From assembly GCA_008828725.1 (NCBI GenBank), contig MEHQ01003205.1:186001-250000 (forward strand): a stretch of 64,000 bases of DNA, given 5' to 3'. Under the pieces are notes generated by a model. The model saw nothing but the letters and a program-made list of their open reading frames with translations. It had not been told where the DNA came from and made no database searches. The translations under genes were made by a program, and so were the position numbers. This DNA comes from Saccharina japonica (lineage: Eukaryota; Sar; Phaeophyceae; Laminariales; Laminariaceae). How positions within the stretch are numbered: position 1 is the stretch's first letter; each line of letters opens with the position of its first letter. Below, piece by piece: positions 23,071 through 34,734 of this stretch.

Positions 23071-24093
23071 CTAGCACTTTGACAACGAACACTCGATTTT
23101 TACGCGTAATTTGCGACCTTTTCGATCACCCTCAGAAAGGCAACGGCTACCAATGTTGCCCTGTTGGGATCCGACAGTGCAGACGAGCCCGCCTTCAAGG
23201 GGACCGTGGTCGCGGCAGTGGGTAGGTTGCCTTTTATCAAATCCCCACCGCGACACTTTGTTACAATTGGCGACCTTGCACCTTGCCATGAAGTTAATCA
23301 CCGGTCCGCCTGATATGTCGTATTTATGAATGAGGCATGTAGTGGGCGCAGTCTCCATCAGCAGACCCCATCCCGGGTTCTTAAGGCAAGAGTTGTGCGA
23401 GCAGCGCTTGTTTTTCATGTTCACCATGCCTCCCACAGCATGCTGCTTGCAGTACTTCGCCGCTGTACTGCCTTCGACGTTAAAACTTGGCCTCTTGGTG
23501 CAAACATCATGTGAGCAACGACTGCCGACAATATTCACCATACCGTCGTCAGCATGTTGCCTGCAGTATACCGCCGAGATACTACCCTCGACATTGAAAC
23601 TTGGTCTCTTGGTGCAGAACTTGTGTGAGCAACGCCTGATCAAAACATTCACCATGCCGTCGGTAGCATGTTGTCTGCAGTATGCCCCCGCTTTACTGCC
23701 CTCGACATTGAAAGTCGGTATCTTGGTGCATGCATCACGTGAACAACGCCTGCTGCAAACATTGACCATGCCGTCGGCAGCATGTTGGCTGCGGTATGAC
23801 GCCGCTCTACTGCCCTCCACATTAAATCCCGGTGTCTTCGTGCACGACTCATGTGAACAACGCCTAAGGTAAATATTCACCATGCCATCTGAGGCATGCT
23901 GTTCGCAGTAGGCCGATGTGTTGCTACCATCGACATTGAAGCTCGGTCGCATTGTGCATGAAACATACAAGCAATGCTTGCTCTTAACATTTACCATGCC
24001 GTCGGCGGCATGCTGCTTGCAGTACGACGCTTTGCTGCTTTTGACATTATAGTTAGCTTGCCTAGTGCAGGCCGTATGTGAGCAACGTACCAT
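23071..24093 (-). CDS. EsV-1-7 repeat protein C (eight Cys/His repeats)
   Basis: A 340-residue protein on the minus strand with repeats starting at Cys 4 (37 residues, X15 spacer), 41, 79, 117, 155, 193, 231 and 272. Repeats 2-6 fit the 38-residue EsV-1-7 spacing; the last two form the same C-terminal cap as in A and A' (W-G-L ... V-I-N-F-x-A-R-C-K ... R-W-G ... Q-P-T-H-C-x-[DE]-H). In repeat 3 the third ligand is Arg 101 instead of Cys (a TGC to CGC change), so that unit probably cannot bind metal normally. The ATG is conserved in C'. The tail ends VKIECSLSKC, matching the ...K-x-E-C tail of A and A'. It is transcribed toward gene A and B, opposite to them. Expression is untested; the frame is intact. 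Confidence 0.85.
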   Translation of the reverse strand: MVRCSHTACTRQANYNVKSSKASYCKQHAADGMVNVKSKHCLYVSCTMRPSFNVDGSNTSAYCEQHASDGMVNIYLRRCSHESCTKTPGFNVEGSRAASYRSQHAADGMVNVCSRRCSRDACTKIPTFNVEGSKAGAYCRQHATDGMVNVLIRRCSHKFCTKRPSFNVEGSISAVYCRQHADDGMVNIVGSRCSHDVCTKRPSFNVEGSTAAKYCKQHAVGGMVNMKNKRCSHNSCLKNPGWGLLMETAPTTCLIHKYDISGGPVINFMARCKVANCNKVSRWGFDKRQPTHCRDHGPLEGGLVCTVGSQQGNIGSRCLSEGDRKGRKLRVKIECSLSKC

Positions 24094-26662
24094 CTTCCCC
24101 GGAGCTTTGGTCAGCGGTTAAATCCCTCAAGTAGCTCGGCAGAGGCAATTTGCAGAAACCAACGTCGTTGCTCTGATCTGTGTACACGAGCAATTCGACA
24201 AATTCATAAGGGAAAAGCAAGCATTTCAGGGTCGCGCAAACATCATATTTCACACCGTTTCAGTTTATCATTTTGCTTGTGATATACGTACTTTGATCAA
24301 AGTGACCGTTTATGACATTTATCGCGGACGATACGTTTCGCATCAGACGCAACGGTAACGAGCTGATTCAGTTTCCGACGCAGTTCTTCAGCAGTAGCAG
24401 CGATGTCAAGATGCATTGCCGAAAACCATACCGTGCATTACAGAACGATAAAACCTAACTTGGAAAACTCTTTCAGGGGACGACTTGTAGTGAAGATAGA
24501 TGCTGTTGCGGTCGATCCCAAGGAAGGGCTCGCTGTTGATGTCGAAGGTAAGAACGATCAACCTGGTGGCCATTCAAACATGTCACTGTTTATTGAACAC
24601 CTTTACATCGTCCGAAGTTTTAGTAGGTAAAATATAAATGTAGTTTTGTATAGTAGAAGGACGAAACTGCGCCTAGAGTGGGTTTGGCTTCAGAGCGCCG
24701 GACCGCTGGCGTCGTGCCTTGCTGCTTACTCACATGAACACAGGGAACAACATAGACTGAATCAGAGAGAAACTATTGACAAGGACATAGAGCAGTGTGG
24801 AAAGCTGGGGGTGGGGGGGGGGTGTACTCATGTTGTGCACGGCCGTAGTCATATGACCATAGACCCTCGCATCCCTACAATGCCGGGACGGAGCGCGTTG
24901 GGTTTTCACCAACCAGGCAGACATTGCTTGCACCAAGCGCGAAACGCCGTGAGGTATTGGGCGAGTCGCATGAAGGGTGAGCTGCATCCTTCTAAGAACC
25001 GCCTCTGAGGCGGACTCGCATATGGACGACAGCTTCAATGAGTTAATTTAATTTCTGTGTGGCCACTTCCGGAGACAGCAATGGTTTTTACTATGTAACT
25101 GCCTCGCGGACGCCGTACCATATTAACACTACGTGATACGACCATTCCCCTTGTGCGGAACAAAGGTTCTCCACCCCGCACAAATGATCTACTCGACCGC
25201 CAGTATTTGGTGACCGCCAAAAAAAAAGAACAAAACAAAACGGCACCCTGGTTGTCTAGCTCACGCAGCGAGTGGCGTGTTTTACAGCGTCGTTGCCAAC
25301 CGACACCAACCCAACCCAAGTGGAAAGCTGGGGGGCTATATATCGTATAATGTATGTGCCACACGAACGCCGTATTCAACCTGTATCTAGTAGAACGACA
25401 CCACAAACGGATTGGCACTAAATCCGTCATGGCCCTCAATTGATCGTAAAACAACCAATCACCGCTGCCCCCGCAAGCGTGTGCATACACTGGATTAGCT
25501 AGATCGAGGGGTTCGTTGGGTGCGCACATTCGCGGCTTTGACTTCAGAGATGTTCCGTTACGGTAGTTGTAGGGTATACCACGTAAGTCCCGTTACTGAG
25601 AGGCTTCAGGATCATCGAACAATGAGTTCGTGGTGTATACTACCACACTGTAGTTTAAACTTGATACGATAAGTGTTTCCAGTCTGGCCGGTGCCTGTGA
25701 GAGCATGAACCCTCTGCGAGGTCACCCAACGTTGTTACCTTCGCAACGATATGTACAGCACAATATGTGTGTACGTTCATACGTTGTATTGCTTGTCTAG
25801 GGTCCCTCGATGGCAATCAAACAAAGTAAGGGCTGACATGTCATGAGCCTTCTCCGGCGTGAGCGGCAGAGAAAAAGCCTATTTCAGCAGAGCCGTCAAA
25901 CCTAGAAAAAACTTTGATGCAGCATAGAGTCGATGTTTACTAATCACAGACCATGTATGCATGAAAGTACAGAAACATAAACACCAACAATGACAACGGA
26001 TGTATACTCTGCATTAGTTTGGTACAGCGTTTGTTGCTTGGCCGACGTCAGAAAGGCATCCTGTCAAATCATTAATATGCACTCGTAGCAAGTCGATTGG
26101 AAGAATACTCTTACGTCCGGCCATTGTGTAGACGTCATACGACAATAACAGACGCACCGGAGCACAGGCACAGTGCTCGTCTTGTTGAGCGCCGCAGTCC
26201 TGCGAAGACAATACACGTATGTTAACTAATAGGAGGTACATACACATATCGGTGGAACGTCTCAAGCACTAGCAGCTGCCTCAGCTGCAACAGCACGGCA
26301 TAAGAAGACTCGCAAATGTGCATGTTACGTCTGCATCGGTAGTAACGGCGGCAGCGTAATGTGGCAATGATATGGCAGTAAACGTACCACGTCCGTGTCG
26401 TTGTGTCGTTGTTTCTTGCGTAGTAAGGCACTACTACTGCTACTGCAACTAATGTTATTACCACTGCTAGAACTACCACTTCTACTACAAATAATACTAC
26501 TAATGCTACTTTTACCACTAGTAATTGGATCGTATGACTTACGATAGGGGCTCGTCTGGCTTTAGCATCGATGCCACCCCAACACATAGTAGTTTTAGCA
26601 CACAACCCGCAAATATAGTGTGCGTAAGCACGTAACCATACGAAGGTAGAACGTTTTATTAA
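24094..26662. other. Gene-free stretch 5' of EsV-1-7 gene C
   Basis: Aligns in order with 50,492-53,440 of copy 2 (apart from the palindrome there). No frame is well kept in both copies. A poly-G tract lies at 24,813-24,822. A TAC/TAG-rich trinucleotide region at 26,425-26,525 corresponds to a shorter ACT repeat at 53,297-53,325 in copy 2, so the locus is an unstable microsatellite. Confidence 0.55.
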
Positions 26663-27354
26663 GGGCCGTTTTTAACGACACGAGCAAATAGCAAAAAACT
26701 TGCTATTTTGGCAACAACAAATTGGCAAGTATTGGAAAATACTTTCTATCGACAAACACGATGAAATGGCAAGAGACTTGCTATTTGAGCCACGTAACGC
26801 CTTCAGTTTTTTTATAAAACCCCGTACAGCAAGGACCGGACAGCTAGACGACACCCTCGTCGAGGCATGGGTGGCCTGGAGACGGATCCAAGCATATCTC
26901 GTAGATCCCAGAGGTGGACAGCCCTCCAAGGCGATCATAGTCACGTTGTTCGTTGTCTTGGGAAAGCTGGAGCGACTGTTTGATTGGGATTGACTTGAGC
27001 ATCAGCCCCAGACGGCACCAACCAGTGCCCGCGCCAGCAACCCCTTCAGCAGTGCCGTCAGCCACCATCATCTGCTGTCAGCACCACCATCTAACCCTCG
27101 GTATCTTCCTGTGTTGGTGCAGCTCGTGCGTCTAGCGAAACAACGTGTGGTTTGCATGGTCTTGGGTAGGCGTGATTGGTCGCAAATGGCAAGTGAAATA
27201 GCAAATTTGACGTTCCAAAACCTTGCCAACGAACAGCTACGGAAATATCCGGAAAAAAACTTGGCAAGTGTTTTGCTATTTTGGCAAGTAAAACTTGCCA
27301 AAAAATGGAAATTTGGCAATTTATTTGCTAAATACGCGTCGTTAAAAACGGCCC
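26663..27354. mobile_element. PIF/Harbinger-like MITE, 692 bp
   Basis: Terminal inverted repeats GGGCCGTTTTTAACGAC (left, 26,663) and its complement (right, ending 27,354) are flanked by TAA on both sides (26,660-26,662 and 27,355-27,357). The tip closely resembles that of the 6,418-9,192 element. Inside, the words GGCAAGT, TTGCTATTTTGGCAA and AAACTTGCCA recur in both orientations near both ends. The aligned copy-2 site (about 53,470) lacks the insertion. No transposase is encoded. Confidence 0.85.
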
Positions 27355-27615
27355 TAATTCCCCTACGAAGAAAGTGTTAATTATTATCTAGGCTCTACTA
27401 GCAACGACAACCGAGACACCATCATGCGGCTGTCATGTCCAGTTATTTGCGAAGCGTGTTAAACGCTAACACCGCGACGGCTGTGGTGGCACTCGCGACC
27501 GAAGTCAAAGCCTTTGCACTATGATTGCACTATCATGGCGGAGGCCAGGCAGATGCACACAAAAGGTTGTTTTAAAAAGTAAATTTCTTGAAACCTCGAC
27601 ATATATTTGTTACGA

Positions 27616-28359
27616 GCTGGTTCAGGCATATCACCCAAAATCTCGTCAGTCACGAATGCCGCATGCAATAGCAACTCCAATGTCACATATTTGGTATCAC
27701 ACTGACCGCCATGAACAGTGGAAGAGGGTGACGTCGCCAGTTTTTTGTTCAAGGACCTAGAACTGGCGCTACCGCCGAAAATGTGGCCCGGCCAATCACA
27801 GGCCTTCAAAGTGGTCAACAATAGTCAGGCGTTTCCGTAGGAAAACCTGTTTTCCCCCATTTTTGTTTTTCTGAACGAGCCGCTTCCAGGTGGTCTAAGG
27901 CATGTTTGTACAAAGTTTCACGCAAATATTCGAAAATCTGACTGCGTACGATCATAATAAGTCATATTTAACGCCCAAAATCGATTATATACTAAAACTA
28001 AGTAACTACGAGGCGACGCCTATTTTTGCACTTTTACCCCATAAAAGTCCAAATGTCCACGCCGTTTTTTGGAGATAGACCCTGAAATTTGGTACACGTG
28101 TTTTATGCGCCCTACCCGAGCCTTCTACGAATGTTTTTTTTTGTTTTTTTTTTCGCCGGAAATTTTGGGTCTCTTAAGACCCAAATTTCCCAAAAAAGTA
28201 CAAAACAAGCAATATCTGACAGAAAAAAAAAAAAACCCCATCCGTTAAAGTCTCGGGTAGGGCGCATAAAACACGTGTGCCAAATTTCAGGGTCTAACTC
28301 CAAAAAACGGCGTGGACATTCGCCACTGAATGAATGTTGGGTGATATGCCTGAACCAGC
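27616..28359. mobile_element. DNA element with 23-bp perfect inverted ends, superfamily unknown
   Basis: GCTGGTTCAGGCATATCACC at 27,616 is matched perfectly by its complement ending at 28,359 (23 bp in all). The copy-2 site (about 53,745) is empty. Target duplication is unclear, so no superfamily is assigned. The interior includes a 269-bp near-palindrome at 28,052-28,320 that could be a separate nested MITE or a subterminal fold. No coding sequence recognised. Confidence 0.7.
28052..28320. repeat. Near-palindrome inside the 27.6 kb element
   Basis: The arms read AATGTCCACGCCGTTTTTTG, ACCCTGAAATTTGG, ACACGTGTTTTATGCGCCCT at the left and the complements in reverse order at the right, meeting at GGGTCTCTTAAGACCC. 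Homopolymer T and A runs break the inner arms. Confidence 0.85.
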
Positions 28360-31300
28360 CTGTAGATCGAACTTGTCCGGTCTATAAAATTGGAGTCTCC
28401 GATTGTACTGGGGTGGTAGGTGTGCGTTTGAGAGTTTCAGTAAAAGTACAGGTTGCACAAATGACCACCCTAACGTTACCCATTGGATTAGCATCGTGTA
28501 TAACGCTCATTTGAATATTAATAAAAGAAGAGCGCTCGCAGAAAGAAACTTTTGTTGTAGATCGCGTTCCCCAAAACATTGGTGAACCCCATTCTGTTTG
28601 GTACTGCCCACATCATGAGCGTACGTGTGCAATATTGGATACGGGTTCGTCGGGTCCCCAGTGGCGGTAAAATGTTTGGGGCGAGTGCTGAAATAAAGTG
28701 TGGTTCTTCCAGTTCTTCCATGCCACCACCTTTTCACGGGACCTGGCATCCTTCATAGTTGTCAGCCGGGGTCAGCAGCGCCAGCTTCTTCACATATTCG
28801 GATTAAGGCTTGTCGGTGCAACACCCAATCAGCGACGGCATTTTTCTCGGACAGGTGTGTCCTCAAACTACTTCCCGCTAGCCCACGCCGGTTCCGTGGA
28901 TCACGACATGTACACATTCATCTACCGCAAGTACGTGGCAAGATGAACTACTGTGCCGAAAAACAACAACGATATATATGGACTGTTCCTAGTGCAGTTT
29001 CAGTCTAAATTTACTATTTCGGGATGGGGTTCGTAGCAGGCGTTATGTTGTCGCTGTAGAAAATGATACCATAAGTTCCATATGTGACAAGAGTCAAACG
29101 GAGGACCCAGAGACTCGTGCGCTGTTCATACAGCGCCCTAAAATTCAGGCAGATGACAGGTGTCTGCAGTCCGTACAGTGGGCTAGGTTCACAATCTACA
29201 TGATTGCGGGTGCCTTACATCCCGATCATAGTTACCACCTGCCCCTCGACTACATATCTCTACGCTTGACAACACTTTCAGAATGAGCTCGGTCCGCTCG
29301 ATCTTGATATAAAATGGCCTCTAGGACATGCGAACAAGGCCTCTTGGAGTTCTTGCGGTTGTCTATGTAGTTTTCACGCATTCATTTAGATGTCAGCTCT
29401 GGTATAAACAAACGCAACGGTAGAGATGCGCAATTTGCTTTTGACGCGCCTCGCATGAGAAGCTCTGTACCCCACCCAAGAGACTGGTGTTACCGAATAT
29501 GTAAAGTGCAACCCGATAACCGAGCCTCATGGCATGGCCTAGGCACACCAGCTATCATGTTTCCAAGACAAGAATCATATTCGGACGGTTTGGGTTTAAA
29601 GAGCCTTTCATAGGGTATGCACAATATAATGAGGACAAAAATGCTACTTCTCTGATCGTAGAACGCGTGTTAAGACGGACCGAAACATACCAATATATAT
29701 GTATACCGAAATACAGGGTGCAGTTGAGTACTCCTACATAAATACGAATGGTCCATACGTTTAAGGCGAAAGAGTAACAATTCACGAGCGCCAGTATCTA
29801 GCTTCGTTAAGATGGTCTATATATTCAAGTTCAGGTCAGATCTGTTTCTGCTTTGTATGATTTGTACGATCTGTATGATCTCGCTCATGTTGCCGCTTGG
29901 TATCTATAGTTTTTGCATTGACCTATGACAGGTTGGCTGGTTTAGGTGTGTACCAAAGTAAGCATACAGAATATGGCAATTTGGCCTACATGCCCACAAT
30001 ATTTCCCGTCAAGCTCATATGATACGCACGGTGCGGGGTCAGCGTGCACACGGACTCCACTGAATCGACTAGAGGCCTAACCGTGGAATATGCGGGCAAC
30101 GACAGAAACCTCAAGGCAGAGGTGTCTGCTAACCTAATCCGGCGAGACCACGCCGGTACCAGCAGTCACGGCATGTTTTACGACATACTATAGGCATGTG
30201 GTGGATCCAACAGACGAATAACACAGCAAGTCGGTATTATGCGCTTGGTCAAGTACTATTGCATGTTTTAGGCGCAGCGATGACCGCGCACGTCGTTATC
30301 GATGTCGATGAGTGCAAACGCACAATATCCAGATAATGCACTTAAACCCGAGATGTGCGGGTGGTTGCTGACATTATCAAAGTGCCCTCTCAAGGTCTCG
30401 TAAAGGATACAAATGGGGTCTAAATAACGAACTCGCGAGATCCAGTAAACAGCAGGATGGAAATCAAAGAGACTGTTTATATCCCAATGGGAACTATAGT
30501 GAAACTCGCAAACAAATGCATTGAGTCACCCACGAGACACCCGGGGCATAGTTACAACGAGACAAGGCCACAGCTACTACGTAGCCTGCGTGACATTGGT
30601 ACTGCTGGTGTAGATTACCCCGGATATTGAGGTCTCGGAGCCGGAGTACGTCGCAGGGGCAAATGAGTTGAGAGAGACGTTACATCACACTAGTGTTACG
30701 GTAAGTTCATATTTTGAGAGTGAACCGAAGTAGGAAAGTGACCACCTTAATGGCCAAGCGGTCTAAATGGGTAAACATTTGAATTGTCACCGGCAGCGCA
30801 GCACAAACACAGGATATACAGGGGTTTTCGGCTGGGTGGTAATATTGAGTCTCGCCATGAAGGACAAAATACGGATGGCTCTTCATGTATCCACTGCACA
30901 ACACCATAAAAACAGATGCCACGGCAAAAAGAAGTCAAGTTGGCTGCGTGGGTTTGTGCGGGGCGCGGTCACCACAGTTTGTTTGGTTCATGCCTCCAAG
31001 GTAACTTCATCAGGAGCAGCGATTTCCAGATATGTCACAAATCTAGGGTTACGACGTACTTGCCACTATTTCCTGCATTGTCGTTGACAAGCCTACCGTC
31101 CGGAACACAGCAACAGTCATGTACGGGCCTGGCCGCCCACATTAATCCTCATTCAGAAGCAGTACAACAACACTACCCACACACCCACCTACAATTTCAG
31201 CTGTTCAGAGCAGATATGTCGACAAATGACGACTACTACTGCCGACATGACTTGCAGCACCATACACATGGTTTTTATTGTGGCATGTGGCCCAGACGGT

Positions 31301-33364
31301 ATGCAGAGTACTGCTGTGCACATGTGCGCTATGCGTGAATATCATTACGACGCTATTTATAACACGCCCCCGGAGCGGGGGTTTTGGTGGAGCACTCTCT
31401 ATCGATGATGTCAACTGCTGTAATGTGTCTTGCGACGTGGCCTGATGGCGGAAGGTAGCTTTATTGGCTGCACAAAACAATACTTTCCAGCCGTCTCGAC
31501 CCTAGCACGTACCTGGTACATGTAAAGGACCTCCCCAACATACGCAAGCACTTACACGTATCATACCTGCTAGAGTGTCACGTCGTACAGCACTACAGCA
31601 CTGATTTTGACACGCAAGGCACGTCGAGGCCGTTTGTTTTCGCTGTACGACAGCAGTACCTACACGACACACCCTCTGTATGTGTCCGCAGGCGTAGTCT
31701 TCGTATGCACCTTATATACGCGACGTTGACGAGCCCTTTTCAAAGTGTAAACGTGTACATATACCAGGAAGAAACAGATACAAGTACCTGTACTTGTGTA
31801 CCACACTCCAAAACATGCGTCCAAACAAAATCCAATATTCTAGTAGTTTGTCTCTGAGCCGTCAAGGTATAAAGATGTATACGAGGAACATGCAGATATA
31901 AGTACCTGTACTTGTGTACCACACTCCAAAACATGCGTCCTAACAAACTTCAATATTCTAGTAGTTTGTCCTTCAGCCGTGGGTGTAGTGCGAAACCATG
32001 TATACCGGGTACCCAATCACTCATGCTGCATGAGCTCTTCCATCCAATACAAGCCTATACCAGGCATTTGTGGGGAGAGATCAAGGCTGGGCACAGCTGC
32101 ACGGGAACGTGTGATAGATTAAATATACAGCTGTAGAGCAAGACCTCAAGTGTTCATTGTAGCAATGGCATCCTCACCTAATGCGCTACGACCCTCCATG
32201 GAATACAAGCCAAAATATTGTACTCATAGAGAGAGATGAAGGCCATACGTACATAGACGCGAGCGTGTGATAAAGCCAATGTACAGCTAAAGGGCAAGAC
32301 CGGGAGGGTTTATTGTATCAATGGCATCCTCACCTATATGGGATGTGAGCCTCCCAGAAATGAAAACCTAAACAACGCACTGATAGAGAGAGATGAAGGC
32401 AAGGCACGGCTGCACGTGAACGTGGGATGGGGTCAATATAATGCTGTACGGCAAGACCGGGGAGGGTTCATTGTAGCCACAAGGGGCATCCTCACCTGCT
32501 TTGCTCTGGCGATCAGAAGAAGAGTAAACCCCAAAGTATGGCTGCGCCTACAAACGTATTATTTTAGCTTGCTAAAAGAGAGGGGCACAGCTATACCTAC
32601 AACCACCAGATACTGGTTACTGTGTGCTGTAGGCTATATGTCGAACCGGTGGCCACGTCTCAAAGTACAGGCCAACAATACGAAATAACAGGTTTGTACT
32701 GTATGGCATGGCGTTTTTATACCGGGGCCGAAAGTTCAAGGCCACACCACACACCAACACTTTCACACAGCAAGCGCGAAGGGGCCCGTTGAGCACCATC
32801 GGTAAGGATCGGGCAGGAGGATATTAGAGCTAAATCGGCGACATCAACACACGGGGAGCTTCGTGCAGCCTGTTTTTGTCTCAGGTGGAGCATTCGTGCC
32901 TTCAACTCGAGCTCAGGTATAAGAGCTCAGAGCAGCAGAGCAGCGTCAGTCTTTTTGACATAATTGTCAAGGTAAACAATTGTCTTCCAGCAGTCTTGGT
33001 GCGGGATTGCCGTGAAGCTGTCACTCTGTGCAGTTGAAGACACGCGGAGGGTTGCCAGTTCGCGAGAAATGACGCCATGCTGCAACCCCCGTCGTAATGC
33101 TTCGTTTTCCGATAACTTTTCGGTGTTGCACAAGGGGACATGGTTCCATGATTGGTTTATTTTGTAAAACGCAACCTAAAAACAACAGAACCGCCGGACA
33201 ATTACTGATCACAAACGTCCACGAGTATGAACTAACTACGAAGTTAGCAACACTCTTCCCCAACGTTACCCATAGCGATATCGTTACCCGTGCAGTAATG
33301 AAATCAGTGCCCTACTCCGGACGAACGGGCTCTTTTCAACACCGGGACACACCAACTAAATTAA

Positions 33365-34733
33365 TAGAGGGTTTCCACGTAGCACAAGTTAGACAGTTTT
33401 TTTGGGTGGCTCGTGATTTTTGAGCGGCTCGGTATCACGCCGCATTTTGAGCCGCCCTTTTCGTGAAATTGTCAAAAAAAAAAAATGTGGAAGCTTTTCA
33501 AGAAAGTTTCTTAGTTTTGTCTTCGCGAATTATACCAATTGCGAACGGGCACACGAGTAGGTACCATACACCACCAGGTCGTTCCATCAATACACTGCCC
33601 ACAGCAGTCTCCAACTACCAGTCGTCGCTCAGCGGTACCGCTCCATCGTCGCATCGAGTATTGTCGGCGGCCCGCGCACGTAGTCCGGCCTACATTGTGT
33701 TCGTTAACTGTCTTTGTTTTTGTTCGGGCTTAGCACGAGTACGAGCAGGCTCGTACGAGGCTTGTACGAGTACGACGAGCACAGGCAACTTGCTTCTTGG
33801 TCTCGAGAACACAGCAGCACAGCAGCAGCATTCGGCTTTGGTACCGCTCCATCGTCTCATCGAGTGGTGTCGGCGTACGACGAGCACAGGCAACTTGCTT
33901 CTTGGTCTCGAGAACACAGCAGCACAGCAGCAGCATTCGGCTTTGGTACCGCTCCATCGTCGCATCGAGCGGTGTCGGCGGCCCGCGCACGTAGTCCGGT
34001 CTACATTGTGCTCGTTAACTACGCTTGTTATTGTTTGGGCTGGTACGAGTACGAGCAGGCTCGTATCATACGAGTACGACGGGCAGAGGCAACTCGTTGT
34101 TCGACGAATCAACCTCGTGGTCTCTCAGAACACAAGAGCAGCAGTCGGCTTTCACGAGGCTGGCCTCACAAGGGAAGTTAGTTGCTGCTTCGTGTTCATG
34201 TCTCCAGGCCTGGGTTGGCATCGCTTGGGACACGGGGGTGGTCTTGCCCTCGGGCGGCGGGGTCAATTCCAACCGCCTCTTCGTGTGGCTGTGTGGTTGC
34301 AGCAACACGCAGACCGTTGTCATGTACGCGAGGTACCTCATATGTCTCAAAACCTTCTGGTACCGGTTTCAAAAGTAGAGTCACGAGTCACGAGAATACA
34401 GCAGCAGCAGCGGCTTCCAGTAGGAGGCCGGCCCCCAAGGGAAGCTGTTTCGTGTTGTTAACGTCGCTATAGGCCTCTGTGGGCGTCGCCTGGGAGACCG
34501 GGTGGCCCTGCCATCGAATGGCGGGGTCGGGTTGCGAAGCAAAACAAGCTGGCTGCTGGCAGACACGGGATTTATCACATATTTCGCTGAACAGTCTGGC
34601 CGTTGACATTTTTTTTCGAATCGTCGCCAAACTCGCAAGCTTTTTTGTTTTGTCAAAATCGTGCAAACTGCAGACGTACAATTTGAAATTGTGCAAACTG
34701 CCGACGCACAAGTTCACGGGGAAGCCCTATATT
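33365..34733 (+). repeat. Left arm of foldback composite
   Basis: About 1,369 bp, inverted relative to 36,645-37,908. It contains a 105-bp tandem duplication (TACGACGAGCACAGGCAACT onward, starting at 33,771 and 33,876) that the right arm has only once, so the arms have diverged by one tandem duplication since copying. CAG-rich and GTACGAG-rich words recur. Confidence 0.85.
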
Positions 34734-34734
34734 A

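Larger units (their letters stand above)
1..28945 (+). repeat. Macro-repeat (segmental tandem duplication), copy 1
   Basis: This stretch recurs, diverged but in the same order and orientation, at about 28,946-54,285 and in part at 54,286-56,990. Anchors seen by eye: 180-260 with 29,130-29,220; 500-660 with 29,450-29,610 and 54,290-54,390; 3,360-3,500 with 31,640-31,750 and 56,760-56,890; 10,276-11,400 with 38,224-39,300; 14,000-17,900 with 39,840-43,450; 22,180-24,100 with 48,580-50,500; 25,760-26,640 with 52,590-53,440. Copy 1 is longer partly because of insertions at 5,418-9,960, 26,663-27,354 and 27,616-28,359. The left edge is outside the window. The boundaries are approximate because the copies are strongly diverged. 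Confidence 0.85.

Noticed and set aside
33463..34461. 332-residue frame in the left foldback arm and its mirror frames at 36,771-37,853
   Set aside because: Low-complexity CAG/ACGAG-rich repeat DNA with open frames in several phases on both strands and no domain.
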